Assembly (NCBI RefSeq): GCF_034479375.1
Contig: NZ_CP140155.1
Span: forward strand, 1,922,001-1,986,000
Reading direction: 5' to 3'
Length of the DNA: 64,000 nucleotides
Source of the DNA: Rhodopseudomonas palustris
GTDB taxonomy: Bacteria > Pseudomonadota > Alphaproteobacteria > Rhizobiales > Xanthobacteraceae
Shown: positions 53,100 through 62,130 of the stretch, in pieces
Position numbering within the stretch: position 1 is the stretch's first letter
How the letters are laid out: every line of letters starts with the position of its first letter
The notes under the pieces: model-generated
Database searches by the model: none
Told to the model about the DNA's origin: nothing
The model's input: only the letters and a program-made list of their open reading frames with translations
Made by a program: the position numbers and the translations under genes

Positions 53100-53942
53100 T
53101 CAGTTGCGTAGATTTCCTGTGAGTCGCTCAATTTCTTTCTCGTCCGGAAACGGTTTTCGAAGTCCAAGGTCACTAGCTACTGAGACACATGCCTCGCTTA
53201 TCGAAGTCGCCGGATATACTAGGGTGTTACGCGCATTTTCGAGTACGCCATGGGTATGATGAGCGGTCACCCATCGCATTTCATGATCAAGCGTATTTAC
53301 GCGATCACGAATAATCCGTTCCAGGTTGAAAAGCGAAACTCGGGCCTCATAGTTCTGCACGTCTGAAAACGGGGAGAGCTGTCCAAATACGTCAATCGTG
53401 GTCTTTAGTGCCTCCAGTTGACGCTGAAGCGCATCCCCAAAATTATTATTGTCTTTCCAGTTTTCGATCTCAGCAATGGCCAAAAGTCGGTGAGCGTCGT
53501 CTCGGATTGCGAGTACAGCTTCACCAACTAAACGCTCAAGCGCTGATGTTCGGAGTGAGTTGGAATGACGGGCCGCCCAAACCGAGCCGAGCACTGTAAT
53601 ACCCGCCCCCAATGCCGAACCAATAAGCGTCGCGACTCCGCCATCCATCGCAAGACGCCCAAACTCGGGAGCGGAGGCAAGTCCCATCAGAAAACCGACC
53701 AGCCCGACCGTTCCCAAGGCGCACCAATGCGGCAGCGGCGGAGCTCTGAAAACGAACTTGTGGACAATTCCAGCAAGCTCTTTTGCGCTTTTGAATCGGC
53801 TAGCGAAAAAACCATGGAGAGACTTGAATCGGCCAACACCCTGAGAACGCATTCTTGAAAATGCACCGAATCTCAATTGGTCATCACTCCACCCGGAGTT
53901 CTTCGGATTCGGCCACTTCGACATTGATAATACCCCGCGCAT
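53100..53942 (-). CDS. Low-GC membrane protein of unknown function
   Basis: The frame codes for 280 residues from ATG 53942 (MRGVLSMSKWPNPKNSGWSD; ATG 53924 is also possible). Two hydrophobic helices (WCALGTVGLVGFLMGLAS and GVATLIGSALGAGITVLGSVWAA) are followed by a cytoplasmic helical domain (GEAVLAIRDDAHRLLAIAEIE, LEALKTTIDVFGQLSPFSD). No family was recognised. Base composition is much AT-richer than all neighbours. It lies between duplicated MFS gene ends and is flanked by an 11-base direct repeat (53071, 53982), so it looks acquired. Confidence 0.75.
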   Translation of the reverse strand: MRGVLSMSKWPNPKNSGWSDDQLRFGAFSRMRSQGVGRFKSLHGFFASRFKSAKELAGIVHKFVFRAPPLPHWCALGTVGLVGFLMGLASAPEFGRLAMDGGVATLIGSALGAGITVLGSVWAARHSNSLRTSALERLVGEAVLAIRDDAHRLLAIAEIENWKDNNNFGDALQRQLEALKTTIDVFGQLSPFSDVQNYEARVSLFNLERIIRDRVNTLDHEMRWVTAHHTHGVLENARNTLVYPATSISEACVSVASDLGLRKPFPDEKEIERLTGNLRN

Positions 53943-54105
53943 CTGAGCAACTAGGCTTGATTCAGACGCGCGAATCCAAGACGGCGTCAGAAGATTAATG
54001 CGCTGAATCGGGCACGCAACAATTGCCTTATACTAATGTGTCCACTCAAGAAATCTGTTCTGGGTGCAAGTCAAGCGATTAGCAGAAATCTGTAGGGAGA
54101 AGAAG

Positions 54106-55260
54106 TCAACCTTTCGCCTTCTTCTCCCGCGTCGCGAACAGCACCGCGAGCAGCGCGCAGGTCATCACCGCGGTCGAGACGTAGCCGTTGACGTGCAGCA
54201 GGCCGGCGGCGAACAGCGCGCCGCCGATCGCCGAGCCGATCGCCTGGCCGACATACAGCACCGAGGTGTTGAGCGACACGGTGACGCCCGCCAGCGCCGG
54301 ATCGGCGGTGAGCAGGCGCACCTGCTGCATCGAATTCGCCGCCGCGAAGCCGAGCCCCCAGATCGCCACCGACGCCGCCATCACGGCGAAATGGCCGGCG
54401 CCGAACGTCCAGCCGGCGATGCCCGCGAGCATGAAGGCGGTGAACAGCGCCGAAGTGTTGTAGGCGCCCCAGCCGTCGACGATCCGGCTGGCGATCACGC
54501 TGCCGACGAAGCCGAACACGCCGTAGAGCGCGAACACCAGCCCGATCTCGGCCGGGCCGGCGCCGGTCAGACCGGTCAGCAGCGGGCCGAAATAGGTGAA
54601 CACCACGAATTGCCCGGAGGTCTGCAGCGACGACACGCCGAGCAGCCTGAGGATGCGGCGGCTGCGGCCGACCGCGGCCCAGGTCGACAGGTCGACCGGC
54701 GTCGCGCGCAGCCCGCCCGGCAGTCGCGCCCACAACAGCACGAAGGCGACCAGCCCGATCGCGCCGAGCAGGCCATAGGCCTCGCGCCAGCCGAAATGGC
54801 CGGCGACGAAGGCGATCATCGGCACGCCGAGCGCCACCGCCAGCGACCAGCCGAGAAACACATAGGCCATGGTGCCGCCGCGCTTCTCCGGCGACACCAG
54901 CAGCGCCACCGCGCCGGCCGCCTGCGGCGTGTACAGCGCGCCGACCGAGAGCATCGCGATCCGCACGCCCAGCAGCACGGCGTAGTTCGGCGCCAATGCC
55001 GAAGCGAGATTGCCGAGCGCGAGCACCAGGAGCGTCGTCGTCAGCAGCAGCCGGCGGTCGATCCTAGAGGTCAGCCACGCCGACAGCGGCGAGCCGATGC
55101 ACAGCACCACCGCGCCGAAAGTGATCAGCAGCCCGGCTTCGCGGATGCTGACGCCGAGGCCCTGGGACAATTCGCCGAGCATGCCGGCCGGCGCCAGAAC
55201 CGCCGTTCCGGTGACGAAATTGCCGAGCATCAGGGCGGAGGGAGCGAAAGCGCGGGACAC
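54106..55260 (-). CDS. MFS transporter (drug/arabinose efflux-like)
   Basis: The 384-residue protein (MSRAFAPSALMLGNFVTGTAV) has twelve predicted membrane helices and the MFS motif A-like loop PLSAWLTSRIDRRLLLTTT between helices 2 and 3. It fits the DHA1/AraJ group of small-molecule exporters. The substrate is unknown. The 3' third of this gene has been copied to 52617-52915. A palindrome AATGCA-N2-TGCATT lies 24 bases upstream of the start and is a likely operator. Confidence 0.9.
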   Translation of the reverse strand: MSRAFAPSALMLGNFVTGTAVLAPAGMLGELSQGLGVSIREAGLLITFGAVVLCIGSPLSAWLTSRIDRRLLLTTTLLVLALGNLASALAPNYAVLLGVRIAMLSVGALYTPQAAGAVALLVSPEKRGGTMAYVFLGWSLAVALGVPMIAFVAGHFGWREAYGLLGAIGLVAFVLLWARLPGGLRATPVDLSTWAAVGRSRRILRLLGVSSLQTSGQFVVFTYFGPLLTGLTGAGPAEIGLVFALYGVFGFVGSVIASRIVDGWGAYNTSALFTAFMLAGIAGWTFGAGHFAVMAASVAIWGLGFAAANSMQQVRLLTADPALAGVTVSLNTSVLYVGQAIGSAIGGALFAAGLLHVNGYVSTAVMTCALLAVLFATREKKAKG

Positions 55261-55283
55261 GCCGAGGGGTCTAGCAGAAACTC

Positions 55284-55297
55284 AATGCAGGTGCATT
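55284..55297 (-). promoter_or_regulatory. Palindrome AATGCAGGTGCATT upstream of the MFS gene
   Basis: Six-base arms AATGCA / TGCATT with a two-base centre, 24 bases before the MFS start. The same motif with extended flanks (TCAATGCA-N2-TGCATT-N-AA) recurs at 58200. No regulator gene is adjacent. Confidence 0.5.
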
Positions 55298-55384
55298 AAA
55301 ATTTGCGGACGGTCCGCGCGGCGCCGCCATGCGAGAAACCGGCAACGGCCGCGCCCTCTTGGGCCCGGTCGACTGCCGGCGCGA

Positions 55385-57826
55385 TCACGCCTCCGGCTCG
55401 AAGAATCGAAATCCATTCCGGCCCTCGGACTTCACCGCATAGAGCGCAACGTCGGCCATCTTGAGCATGGCGGCGGCATCCGTCGCGGCATGCGGCGCCA
55501 TCGCGATCCCGATGCTGACGCCGACCGAAACCTGCGCTCCCTCGATGTCGAATGGTTGCGAGATCAGCCTGACGATTCGCTCGGCCAGCCCCCTCGCCGC
55601 CTTCGCACGGTCCTTTGCGCCGAACTGAACGATCGCGAATTCGTCGCCGCCCAGGCGGGCGAGTACATCGGTCTTTCGAAGCGAGGATTTGAGCCGTTGC
55701 GCAGCTTCCCGCAGCAACTGGTCTCCGGCGGGGTGCCCGAGCGTGTCGTTGACCTGCTTGAACCTGTCGAGATCCAGCATCAACAAGGTGAACGGCTCGC
55801 CGTTGCGCTGCAGACGCGCCACGGCGGCCTCGATGGTCTCGTCGAACGCCGCGCGATTTGCCAGCCCGGTCAGAAGATCGTGGTGTGCGAGAAAGAGAAT
55901 CTCGGCCTCGCGGCGCTGCTGCTCGGTGATGTCTTCATGCGTGCTGACCCAGCCGCCTTCCGGCAGAGGCTGCCGGGTCAGATTGATGAGCCGCCCGTCG
56001 GACAGTTGCTGGATCTGGCTGGAGGTATCGGTCGGAAGAACATACAGCTTCAGCCATTCCTCCTGACTTCCGATATCACCCGCAACGACGCCGTTCGCAA
56101 TGCAGGACTGAACGATGTCCCGGATATGCGTTCCGACCTGTTGCAGCGCATCCGGCAAGCGATAGAGTTTGGCGTACAAATTGTTGCACATCACCAGCCG
56201 ACCGTCGGAGTCGAACATCGCGACGCCGTCGCCCAGATTCTCGAGTGCGGCCTTCAGCCGGGCAGTCTGGACGCGCTGCTCCTGTTCGCGAGCCAGGCGG
56301 AGCTGGACGATCTCCGCTTTCATGCGCCGCGCCGTCTCGCCGTCGATCAGCGCCCGGAATTCCTGCGCGATCGCGATATCGCCTTCCTTCCAGGGGGCGG
56401 AATGACCGCTCACGGTCTGGATCCAGACGGCGAAGGACGCGCGGGGCGAGATGACGCCGGTGGCCGCATCGGCGAAGGCAGGTTCGGCCGGGTTACCGCC
56501 CCAGCGCGTCGTGCGCGACTGTTCCGGGCGAAACCACAACATCGCGTCGTCCGCGCCCACCAGCGGCAGCAGCAGCGCGCCGCTGCCGTCCCGCTTGCAT
56601 GCGGACAGTTCGGGATGACGCAAGCCGAGGTCGTCGCAGGCCAGCAATTCGCCGGCGGATTCCTCACGCAGCCGCGCGAGCGCCCGCTCGGCCTGGTCGA
56701 GCGGCGGCGTCCGTCCGACGCAGCGAACCTTCCCGGAAAAACTGATGATGGCGCCGGCGGCATCGACCAGATCGAGCAACTCGGATTCGGTCGCGGCGAA
56801 CGCCTCGAGCATCGTCGGCGCGGACGCGAACTGCTCGGCGAGCCGCGTCATCGTGGCGTTGCGCTCGGCCCTCTTCCTGGCGGCCTCGGCCTCGCCCAGA
56901 GGCCCCAGCAATGTGGAGACGAATTGTCCCAGAATGTCGGCGGCCGCGCGCAACTCCGGGCCCGGATTCCGCGGCGTGCGATGGTGACACACCAACATGC
57001 CCCACAGCTCCGGCCCCTCCGCCAGTCCGATCGTCAAGCTCGCCGCGGTCTGCATGTTCTGCATGTAAGCGAGATGGTAGGGCGAGACGCTGCGCAAGGT
57101 GCTGCAGGTCAGATCGAGCGGCGCCTCGCCATCGAGCGTCCGGTCGGTGAGCAACGGCACCGGCCGATAGCGGGAATCGACGATCGCGCCGACGCGCTGG
57201 CGCAGATAGAGCCGCCTGGCCTGAGGCGGAATGTCCGATGCGGGATAGTGAAGCCCCAGATACGGATCCATCTCGGAACCGCGGGCCTCGGCGATCACCT
57301 CGCCATGGCCGTCGGTGTCGAAGCGGTAGGCCATCACCCGGTCGTAGCCGGTGATCTCTCTCAGGCTGCGCACCGCGAGCGCACAGAGTTCGCGCTGCCC
57401 CTCGGCGGACCTGAACGCGTCCAGCACGGCGCGGACCCGGTGCACCGGCGAGATCGGCGCGATGCTCGGCGAAACAGGTTCGACATCGATGCAGACCTGC
57501 GGGCCGACCCGGTACGCGGTCAGATGCAGGTCTTTGCCGTACCAGCCGGACAACTGATACAACGCGCTGTGGTCGCGGGATATCGCGTCCAGGATCGCCG
57601 AACTGGCCAACGCCCCGATCGATTGCTGAAGCGTTCGTCCCAGCGCAGCGCCGGCGGAGATGCCGAGCATGTCGTCGAGATTGGCACTGGCATGCGTGAC
57701 CAGGGAAGTGTCGACCCGCGCGGCGAGCAAGGCCCCGTGCGGCTGGATCGCGCCGGGAATGTGGATCGGCTCTCGGCCGCAGATCGAATCGTCCAGATGA
57801 TCGGATTGCACACCGTCACTCGCCAT
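55385..57826 (-). CDS. Bacteriophytochrome with PAS-GGDEF (diguanylate cyclase) output
   Basis: ATG 57826 (MASDGVQSDHLDDSIC) gives 813 residues. The frame continues 78 codons upstream, but without family similarity. The biliverdin-binding Cys16 lies in SICGREPIHIPGAIQPHG. Then come the PAS2 domain, the GAF domain with PASDIPPQARRLYLRQ (near 194) and SPYHLAYMQNM (His near 251), and the PHY tongue PRASFAVW...SAPW (near 460). A second PAS at about 515-620 (LKAALENLGDGVAMFDSDG) joins the GGDEF domain with RLGGDEFAIV (near 726); there is no EAL. It is predicted to be a red/far-red light-controlled c-di-GMP synthase in the cytoplasm. No heme oxygenase gene is in the window. The start is inferred from the chromophore motif. 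Confidence 0.94.
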   Translation of the reverse strand: MASDGVQSDHLDDSICGREPIHIPGAIQPHGALLAARVDTSLVTHASANLDDMLGISAGAALGRTLQQSIGALASSAILDAISRDHSALYQLSGWYGKDLHLTAYRVGPQVCIDVEPVSPSIAPISPVHRVRAVLDAFRSAEGQRELCALAVRSLREITGYDRVMAYRFDTDGHGEVIAEARGSEMDPYLGLHYPASDIPPQARRLYLRQRVGAIVDSRYRPVPLLTDRTLDGEAPLDLTCSTLRSVSPYHLAYMQNMQTAASLTIGLAEGPELWGMLVCHHRTPRNPGPELRAAADILGQFVSTLLGPLGEAEAARKRAERNATMTRLAEQFASAPTMLEAFAATESELLDLVDAAGAIISFSGKVRCVGRTPPLDQAERALARLREESAGELLACDDLGLRHPELSACKRDGSGALLLPLVGADDAMLWFRPEQSRTTRWGGNPAEPAFADAATGVISPRASFAVWIQTVSGHSAPWKEGDIAIAQEFRALIDGETARRMKAEIVQLRLAREQEQRVQTARLKAALENLGDGVAMFDSDGRLVMCNNLYAKLYRLPDALQQVGTHIRDIVQSCIANGVVAGDIGSQEEWLKLYVLPTDTSSQIQQLSDGRLINLTRQPLPEGGWVSTHEDITEQQRREAEILFLAHHDLLTGLANRAAFDETIEAAVARLQRNGEPFTLLMLDLDRFKQVNDTLGHPAGDQLLREAAQRLKSSLRKTDVLARLGGDEFAIVQFGAKDRAKAARGLAERIVRLISQPFDIEGAQVSVGVSIGIAMAPHAATDAAAMLKMADVALYAVKSEGRNGFRFFEPEA

Positions 57827-58199
57827 GGCTGATGGTCTCTTTCCGGATCGGGCTGGGCCGATCAGCCATGACTCCGAACCGCGCGCGCCCACCGAGCGTG
57901 GAGACGGCGGGATCTCATCGACCTGCTGCGAAACGAACTGAACCCGGCGCACCCGCATCGCGAGATGCCTATCCATCACGCGAGATGACGGGCGCGCATT
58001 TCCTGCTGCATCCCGATGGCGCCGATCAGCCCGATCGGCACACCACCTCGCATCCGACAACCCGCGCCGTGCGAGTTCGTTCCTGTTCGCGGGGCGGATT
58101 CACCACCTCGTCGCCTGCCATGGCGGGACGGTCGAAAAGCGCCGGGCCTGCGTGCCGACGGCGACGGGCGGTGCATCGCCCCTCACATCGGCGCAATTC

Positions 58200-58213
58200 A
58201 ATGCAATTGCATT
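58200..58213. promoter_or_regulatory. Palindrome AATGCAATTGCATT between the phytochrome gene and thrS
   Basis: A perfect 14-base palindrome with the same arms as at 55284. It lies 144 bases before thrS and 374 bases before the phytochrome start, in the 530-base gap between these divergent genes. No other feature is visible in that gap. Confidence 0.45.
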
Positions 58214-58356
58214 CAACCGGCGCCGCCTCGCCCCTGCAATTTGCCGCAACCGGGCCCTAAAACCCCCTCGGCTTGGTTGCATCCCCGGAATCGCCTGCTA
58301 TATCGCTCGTCCGCTTACCTGCGCTCGTGTGCAGGAGTGAGCCACAGGAGAACGAC

Positions 58357-60432
58357 ATGACCGACAAGACCCCCGCCGACAAAGCCGCCGCCGACAAGGC
58401 CGCCGCCTCCGGCTTCCAGTTCACCCTCTCCAATCTCAAGCCGGCGGTGAACGCCGGGCAGATCACCGTGACCTTCCCGGACGGCAAGACCCGCGATTAT
58501 CCGCGCGGCACCACCGGGCTGGAGATCGCCAAGGGGATCTCGCCGTCGCTGGCCAAGCGCACCGTGGCGATGGCGCTGAACGGCGTGCTGACCGACCTCG
58601 CCGACGGCATCGAAGACAACGCCGCGATCGATTTCGTCGCCCGCGACGATGCCCGCGCGCTGGAGCTGATCCGGCACGATTGCGCCCATGTGCTCGCCGA
58701 AGCGGTGCAGAGCCTGTGGCCGGGCACCCAGGTGACGATCGGCCCGACCATCGAGAACGGGTTCTACTACGACTTCTTCCGCAACGAGCCGTTCACGCCC
58801 GAGGACTTCGGCGCGATCGAGAAGAAGATGCGCGAGATCATCCAGCGCGACAAACCCTTCACCAAGGAAATCTGGAGCCGCGACCAGACCAAGCAGGTGT
58901 TCGCCGACAATGGCGAGATGTTCAAGGTCGAGCTGGTGGACGCGATCCCCGAAGACCAGACCATCAAGATCTACAAGCAGGGCGACTGGTTCGATCTGTG
59001 CCGCGGCCCGCATATGACCTCGACCGGCAAGATCGGCACCGCGTTCAAGCTGATGAAGGTGGCCGGCGCGTATTGGCGCGGCGACAGCAACAATCCGATG
59101 CTGACCCGCATCTACGGCACCGCCTTCGCCAAGCAGGAGGACCTCGACGCTTACCTGAAGCAGATCGAGGAAGCCGAGAAGCGCGACCACCGCAAGCTCG
59201 GCCGCGAGCTCGACCTGTTCCACTTCCAGGAGGAAGGCCCCGGCGTGGTGTTCTGGCACGCCAAGGGCTGGAGCATCTTCCAGTCGCTGGTCGGCTATAT
59301 GCGCCGCCGGCTCGCCGGCGACTACGACGAGGTCAACGCGCCGCAGATCCTCGACAAGGTGCTGTGGGAGACCTCCGGCCACTGGGACTGGTACCGCGAG
59401 AACATGTTCGCGGCGCAGTCCGCCGGCGAGGACGCCGAGGACAAGCGCTGGTTTGCGCTGAAGCCGATGAACTGCCCCGGCCACGTGCAGATCTTCAAAC
59501 ATGGTTTGAAGAGCTATCGCGATCTGCCGCTGCGCATGGCCGAGTTCGGCATCGTGCATCGTTACGAGCCGTCCGGCGCGATGCACGGGCTGATGCGGGT
59601 GCGCGGCTTCACCCAGGACGACGCGCATGTGTTCTGCACCGAGGCGCAGCTCGCCGACGAGTGCATGAAGATCAACGATCTGATCCTGTCGACCTATTCC
59701 GACTTCGGCTTCGACGGCGAACTGACGGTGAAGCTGTCGACCCGGCCGGACAAGCGCGTCGGCACCGACGAGATGTGGGACCACGCCGAGCGGGTGATGG
59801 CGACCGTGCTGTCCGAGATCAAGGCCAGCGGCGGCAACCGGATCAAGACCGAGATCAACCCGGGCGAAGGCGCGTTCTACGGGCCGAAGTTCGAATACGT
59901 GCTGCGCGACGCGATCGGCCGCGACTGGCAATGCGGCACCACCCAGGTCGACTTCAACCTGCCGGAACGGTTCGGCGCGTTCTACATCGACGCCGACGGC
60001 GCCAAGAAGGCGCCCGTCATGGTGCATCGCGCGATCTGCGGCTCGATGGAGCGCTTCATCGGCATCCTGATCGAGCACTTCGCCGGCAACTTCCCGCTTT
60101 GGCTGGCGCCGGTGCAGCTCGTGGTCGCGACCATCACCTCGGAGGGCGACGAATACGCCAAGCAGGTCGTCGCCGCGGCGCGGCGCGCGGGCCTGCGCGT
60201 CGACATCGATCTGCGCAACGAGAAGATCAACCTGAAGGTGCGCGAGCATTCGCTGGCGAAGATTCCGGCCTTGCTCGTCGTCGGCCGCAAGGAAGCCGAG
60301 ACCCATTCGGTCTCGGTGCGACGGCTCGGCAGCGACGGCCAGACCGTGATGCCGACCGCCGAGGCGATCGCCGCTTTGGTCGACGAGGCGACGCCGCCGG
60401 ACGTGCGAAGGATGCGCGCGCAGGCGGCGTAA
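58357..60432 (+). CDS. thrS: Threonyl-tRNA synthetase
   Basis: ATG 58357 ([18 protein letters not shown]) is preceded by AGGAG and yields 691 residues. An N-terminal extension of about 35 Lys/Ala residues precedes the TGS domain ([21 protein letters not shown]), the editing domain with [17 protein letters not shown], and the class II catalytic core with the zinc-binding Cys near 373 ([10 protein letters not shown]) and [23 protein letters not shown]. The anticodon-binding domain ends the protein. It charges tRNA-Thr; a tRNA-Thr(TGT) gene lies elsewhere in the window. It is convergent with higBA (17 bases between stops). Confidence 0.97.
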   Translation: MTDKTPADKAAADKAAASGFQFTLSNLKPAVNAGQITVTFPDGKTRDYPRGTTGLEIAKGISPSLAKRTVAMALNGVLTDLADGIEDNAAIDFVARDDARALELIRHDCAHVLAEAVQSLWPGTQVTIGPTIENGFYYDFFRNEPFTPEDFGAIEKKMREIIQRDKPFTKEIWSRDQTKQVFADNGEMFKVELVDAIPEDQTIKIYKQGDWFDLCRGPHMTSTGKIGTAFKLMKVAGAYWRGDSNNPMLTRIYGTAFAKQEDLDAYLKQIEEAEKRDHRKLGRELDLFHFQEEGPGVVFWHAKGWSIFQSLVGYMRRRLAGDYDEVNAPQILDKVLWETSGHWDWYRENMFAAQSAGEDAEDKRWFALKPMNCPGHVQIFKHGLKSYRDLPLRMAEFGIVHRYEPSGAMHGLMRVRGFTQDDAHVFCTEAQLADECMKINDLILSTYSDFGFDGELTVKLSTRPDKRVGTDEMWDHAERVMATVLSEIKASGGNRIKTEINPGEGAFYGPKFEYVLRDAIGRDWQCGTTQVDFNLPERFGAFYIDADGAKKAPVMVHRAICGSMERFIGILIEHFAGNFPLWLAPVQLVVATITSEGDEYAKQVVAAARRAGLRVDIDLRNEKINLKVREHSLAKIPALLVVGRKEAETHSVSVRRLGSDGQTVMPTAEAIAALVDEATPPDVRRMRAQAA

Positions 60433-60448
60433 TCGCCGCGCGGCGGCG

Positions 60449-60817
60449 TCAGGCCGCCTCACCTGCGCCCTTGATCAGGGACTCGGCCGGAATGCCGAGC
60501 CCCTGATGCAGTTTACGGATCATCGGCAGCGTCAGATCGCGCTTGCGATTGAGCACCTCGTGCACCCGATTGCGGCTGCCGATGAACGGAATCAGATCGC
60601 GCGGCTGCAGATCGTTCTGCTCCATGTGATAGCGGATCGCCTCCACCGGATCGGGCAGATCGAGCGGATAGTGCTTGCGCTCCCAGGCTTCGACCAAGGT
60701 GACCAGCACGTCGAGCCGGTCGCCGTCCGGCGTATTCCGCCGCGCGCTCATCAGCTCCTCGATCTGCCTGAGCGCCCGGCGATAATCGCGCTGCGACTTG
60801 ATCGGAACCACGTCCAT
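60449..60817 (-). CDS. higA: HigA-like antitoxin (helix-turn-helix)
   Basis: ATG 60817 gives 122 residues (MDVVPIKSQRDYRRALRQIE). The C-terminal HTH reads HMEQNDLQPRDLIPFIGSRNRVHEVLN, typical of the HigA/XRE antitoxin family (COG5499). It neutralises the HigB RNase encoded 8 bases upstream and represses the operon by binding the inverted repeat at 61141-61159. The gene order toxin-then-antitoxin is characteristic of hig modules. It converges on thrS. Confidence 0.92.
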   Translation of the reverse strand: MDVVPIKSQRDYRRALRQIEELMSARRNTPDGDRLDVLVTLVEAWERKHYPLDLPDPVEAIRYHMEQNDLQPRDLIPFIGSRNRVHEVLNRKRDLTLPMIRKLHQGLGIPAESLIKGAGEAA

Positions 60818-60825
60818 GACGAACC

Positions 60826-61125
60826 TCAAACGGTTTGCGCGTCGATCGCATCGTAGTCGCGATGCGTGCCGACGAAACGAATATAGACCACGCGATACGG
60901 ATAGTTGATCCAGACCACGATCCGATATTTGTTGCCCGCGATGTTGAATACCGCGCGGCCATCCTTCAGAATGCTGACGGTGCGGATATCGTGTTTCAGG
61001 TCCGCCGGGCGCGACCAATCCGCCGACCGAACGTGCCTGAACCACGCCATCAATGGCTCTCGCGCGTCTTCGATGCCCGGCCGGGCGAGAAACGTTTTGA
61101 TCGTGCTGAGCGCTATCACCCTCAC
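60826..61125 (-). CDS. higB: HigB-like toxin (ribosome-dependent mRNA interferase)
   Basis: The 99-residue product MRVIALSTIKTFLARPGIED has the RelE-like fold of the HigB_toxin family (PF09907): AWFRHVRSADWSRPADLKHDI, FNIAGNKYRIVVWINYPYRVVYIRFVGTHRDYDAI. The last motif (KYRIV, FVGTHRDYD) is the family signature. HigB cleaves translated mRNA. It precedes higA by 8 bases. The start (ATG 61125) is near the operator and promoter. Confidence 0.92.
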   Translation of the reverse strand: MRVIALSTIKTFLARPGIEDAREPLMAWFRHVRSADWSRPADLKHDIRTVSILKDGRAVFNIAGNKYRIVVWINYPYRVVYIRFVGTHRDYDAIDAQTV

Positions 61126-61140
61126 CGCGATAGTCTAGCA

Positions 61141-61159
61141 TGGTCCCATATTGGGACCA
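61141..61159 (-). promoter_or_regulatory. higBA operator: perfect inverted repeat
   Basis: TGGTCCCA-TAT-TGGGACCA, perfect 8-base arms around a 3-base centre, lies 15 bases upstream of the higB start. Position and symmetry fit autorepression by HigA. Confidence 0.75.
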
Positions 61160-61263
61160 AGCTGAAAGCGGAATGGAGGCTGCACCCGGCAGACGTCGCC
61201 CGATGCGGCCTGATCTGCGGACCGGGCGCGCTGCCTCGCCTGCCCGCCAAGTCGCGCGCGGCT

Positions 61264-61842
61264 TCAAGCGTTGCGGTCGACCGTGGCCGATTGCGCGACG
61301 GCCTTCCGCATCGCGGCGATGGCGGCGTCGAGTTCGGCGCGGCTGTATTGCGGCGCCGTGCCGGAGCTCGGCGTCCATTCGCTTTGCGCCTTGGCGGTGT
61401 CGGCGATCTCGACCTTGCCGCCGAGCAGCCTGGCGTAGGTCTCCGCCCGCCATTGCGCCAGCGCCGGGCCGACCAGCGACGGCTCGTCGAGACCGCTGAC
61501 GGCGGATGCGGCGGCGTTGCTCATCTCCGCGATGCCGCCATTGTACAGAGTCGCCACCACCTGATTGCCGACCTTGACGGTGGCGTAGACGTCGTCCGGC
61601 TCGTTGTCCGAGCGGCCCCGCGGGCCCGTTTCCTGCTGCTGCAGCCAGATCCGGGCGACGTCATCGACTTCGGCGGACGTCGCCTTCCGGACCGCCTCCG
61701 GATGCGCCTTCATCAGATCGGCGAAGCTGTACACGTCGCCTTCGAAGCTGAGGCCGTTCTTGTCGGTCGACTTGTCCGACTGCACCTTCGTCACATGCGC
61801 ATATGGCGTCAGCACATGGCCGTGTCGGTCGGTGATGTTCAT
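61264..61842 (-). CDS. Hypothetical protein
   Basis: The 192-residue protein starts at ATG 61842 (MNITDRHGHVLTPYAHVTKV) without signal peptide or membrane helix. It shows LSFEGDVYSFADLMKAHPEAVRKATSAEVDDVARIWL and VYATVKVGNQVVATLYNGG, and ends in a helical segment (RAELDAAIAAMRKAVAQSA). It was not recognised as a known family. It lies upstream of the higBA operator on the same strand but separate from it, and is divergent from the nitroreductase. Confidence 0.7.
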   Translation of the reverse strand: MNITDRHGHVLTPYAHVTKVQSDKSTDKNGLSFEGDVYSFADLMKAHPEAVRKATSAEVDDVARIWLQQQETGPRGRSDNEPDDVYATVKVGNQVVATLYNGGIAEMSNAAASAVSGLDEPSLVGPALAQWRAETYARLLGGKVEIADTAKAQSEWTPSSGTAPQYSRAELDAAIAAMRKAVAQSATVDRNA

Positions 61843-62130
61843 GGTGCGCGCCTCATCGCAGATTTCTCCGCGAAACGGGTTGCAAACTCCGCGCCACGAA
61901 GAAGCCTCGTCGGATCAACACGATCGCGCGGCGCTCCCGGCCGGCATCGCGGCGACAATTGCCGGTGGCGGCAAGCTTTTCCTATTCCTATGGCGAAGCG
62001 CGATGGTCGCGCGCGCCGGATTGGTATGGTTCTGATCGAACCTTGCGCCGACATGCGATAGATTGCCGGCAGGAAGCGTGCGCCCGCGGATCGCTGCCGC
62101 GGGCGGCGCTGGAGCAGATGGAGAGCAGCC

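Noticed and set aside
54064..57832. Long plus-strand frames (54064-55299 and 55010-57832)
   Set aside because: Antisense to the MFS transporter and the bacteriophytochrome; rich in Arg/His/Gln without domain signal.
58315..60462. 715-codon minus-strand frame
   Set aside because: Antisense to thrS, which has complete synthetase motifs.
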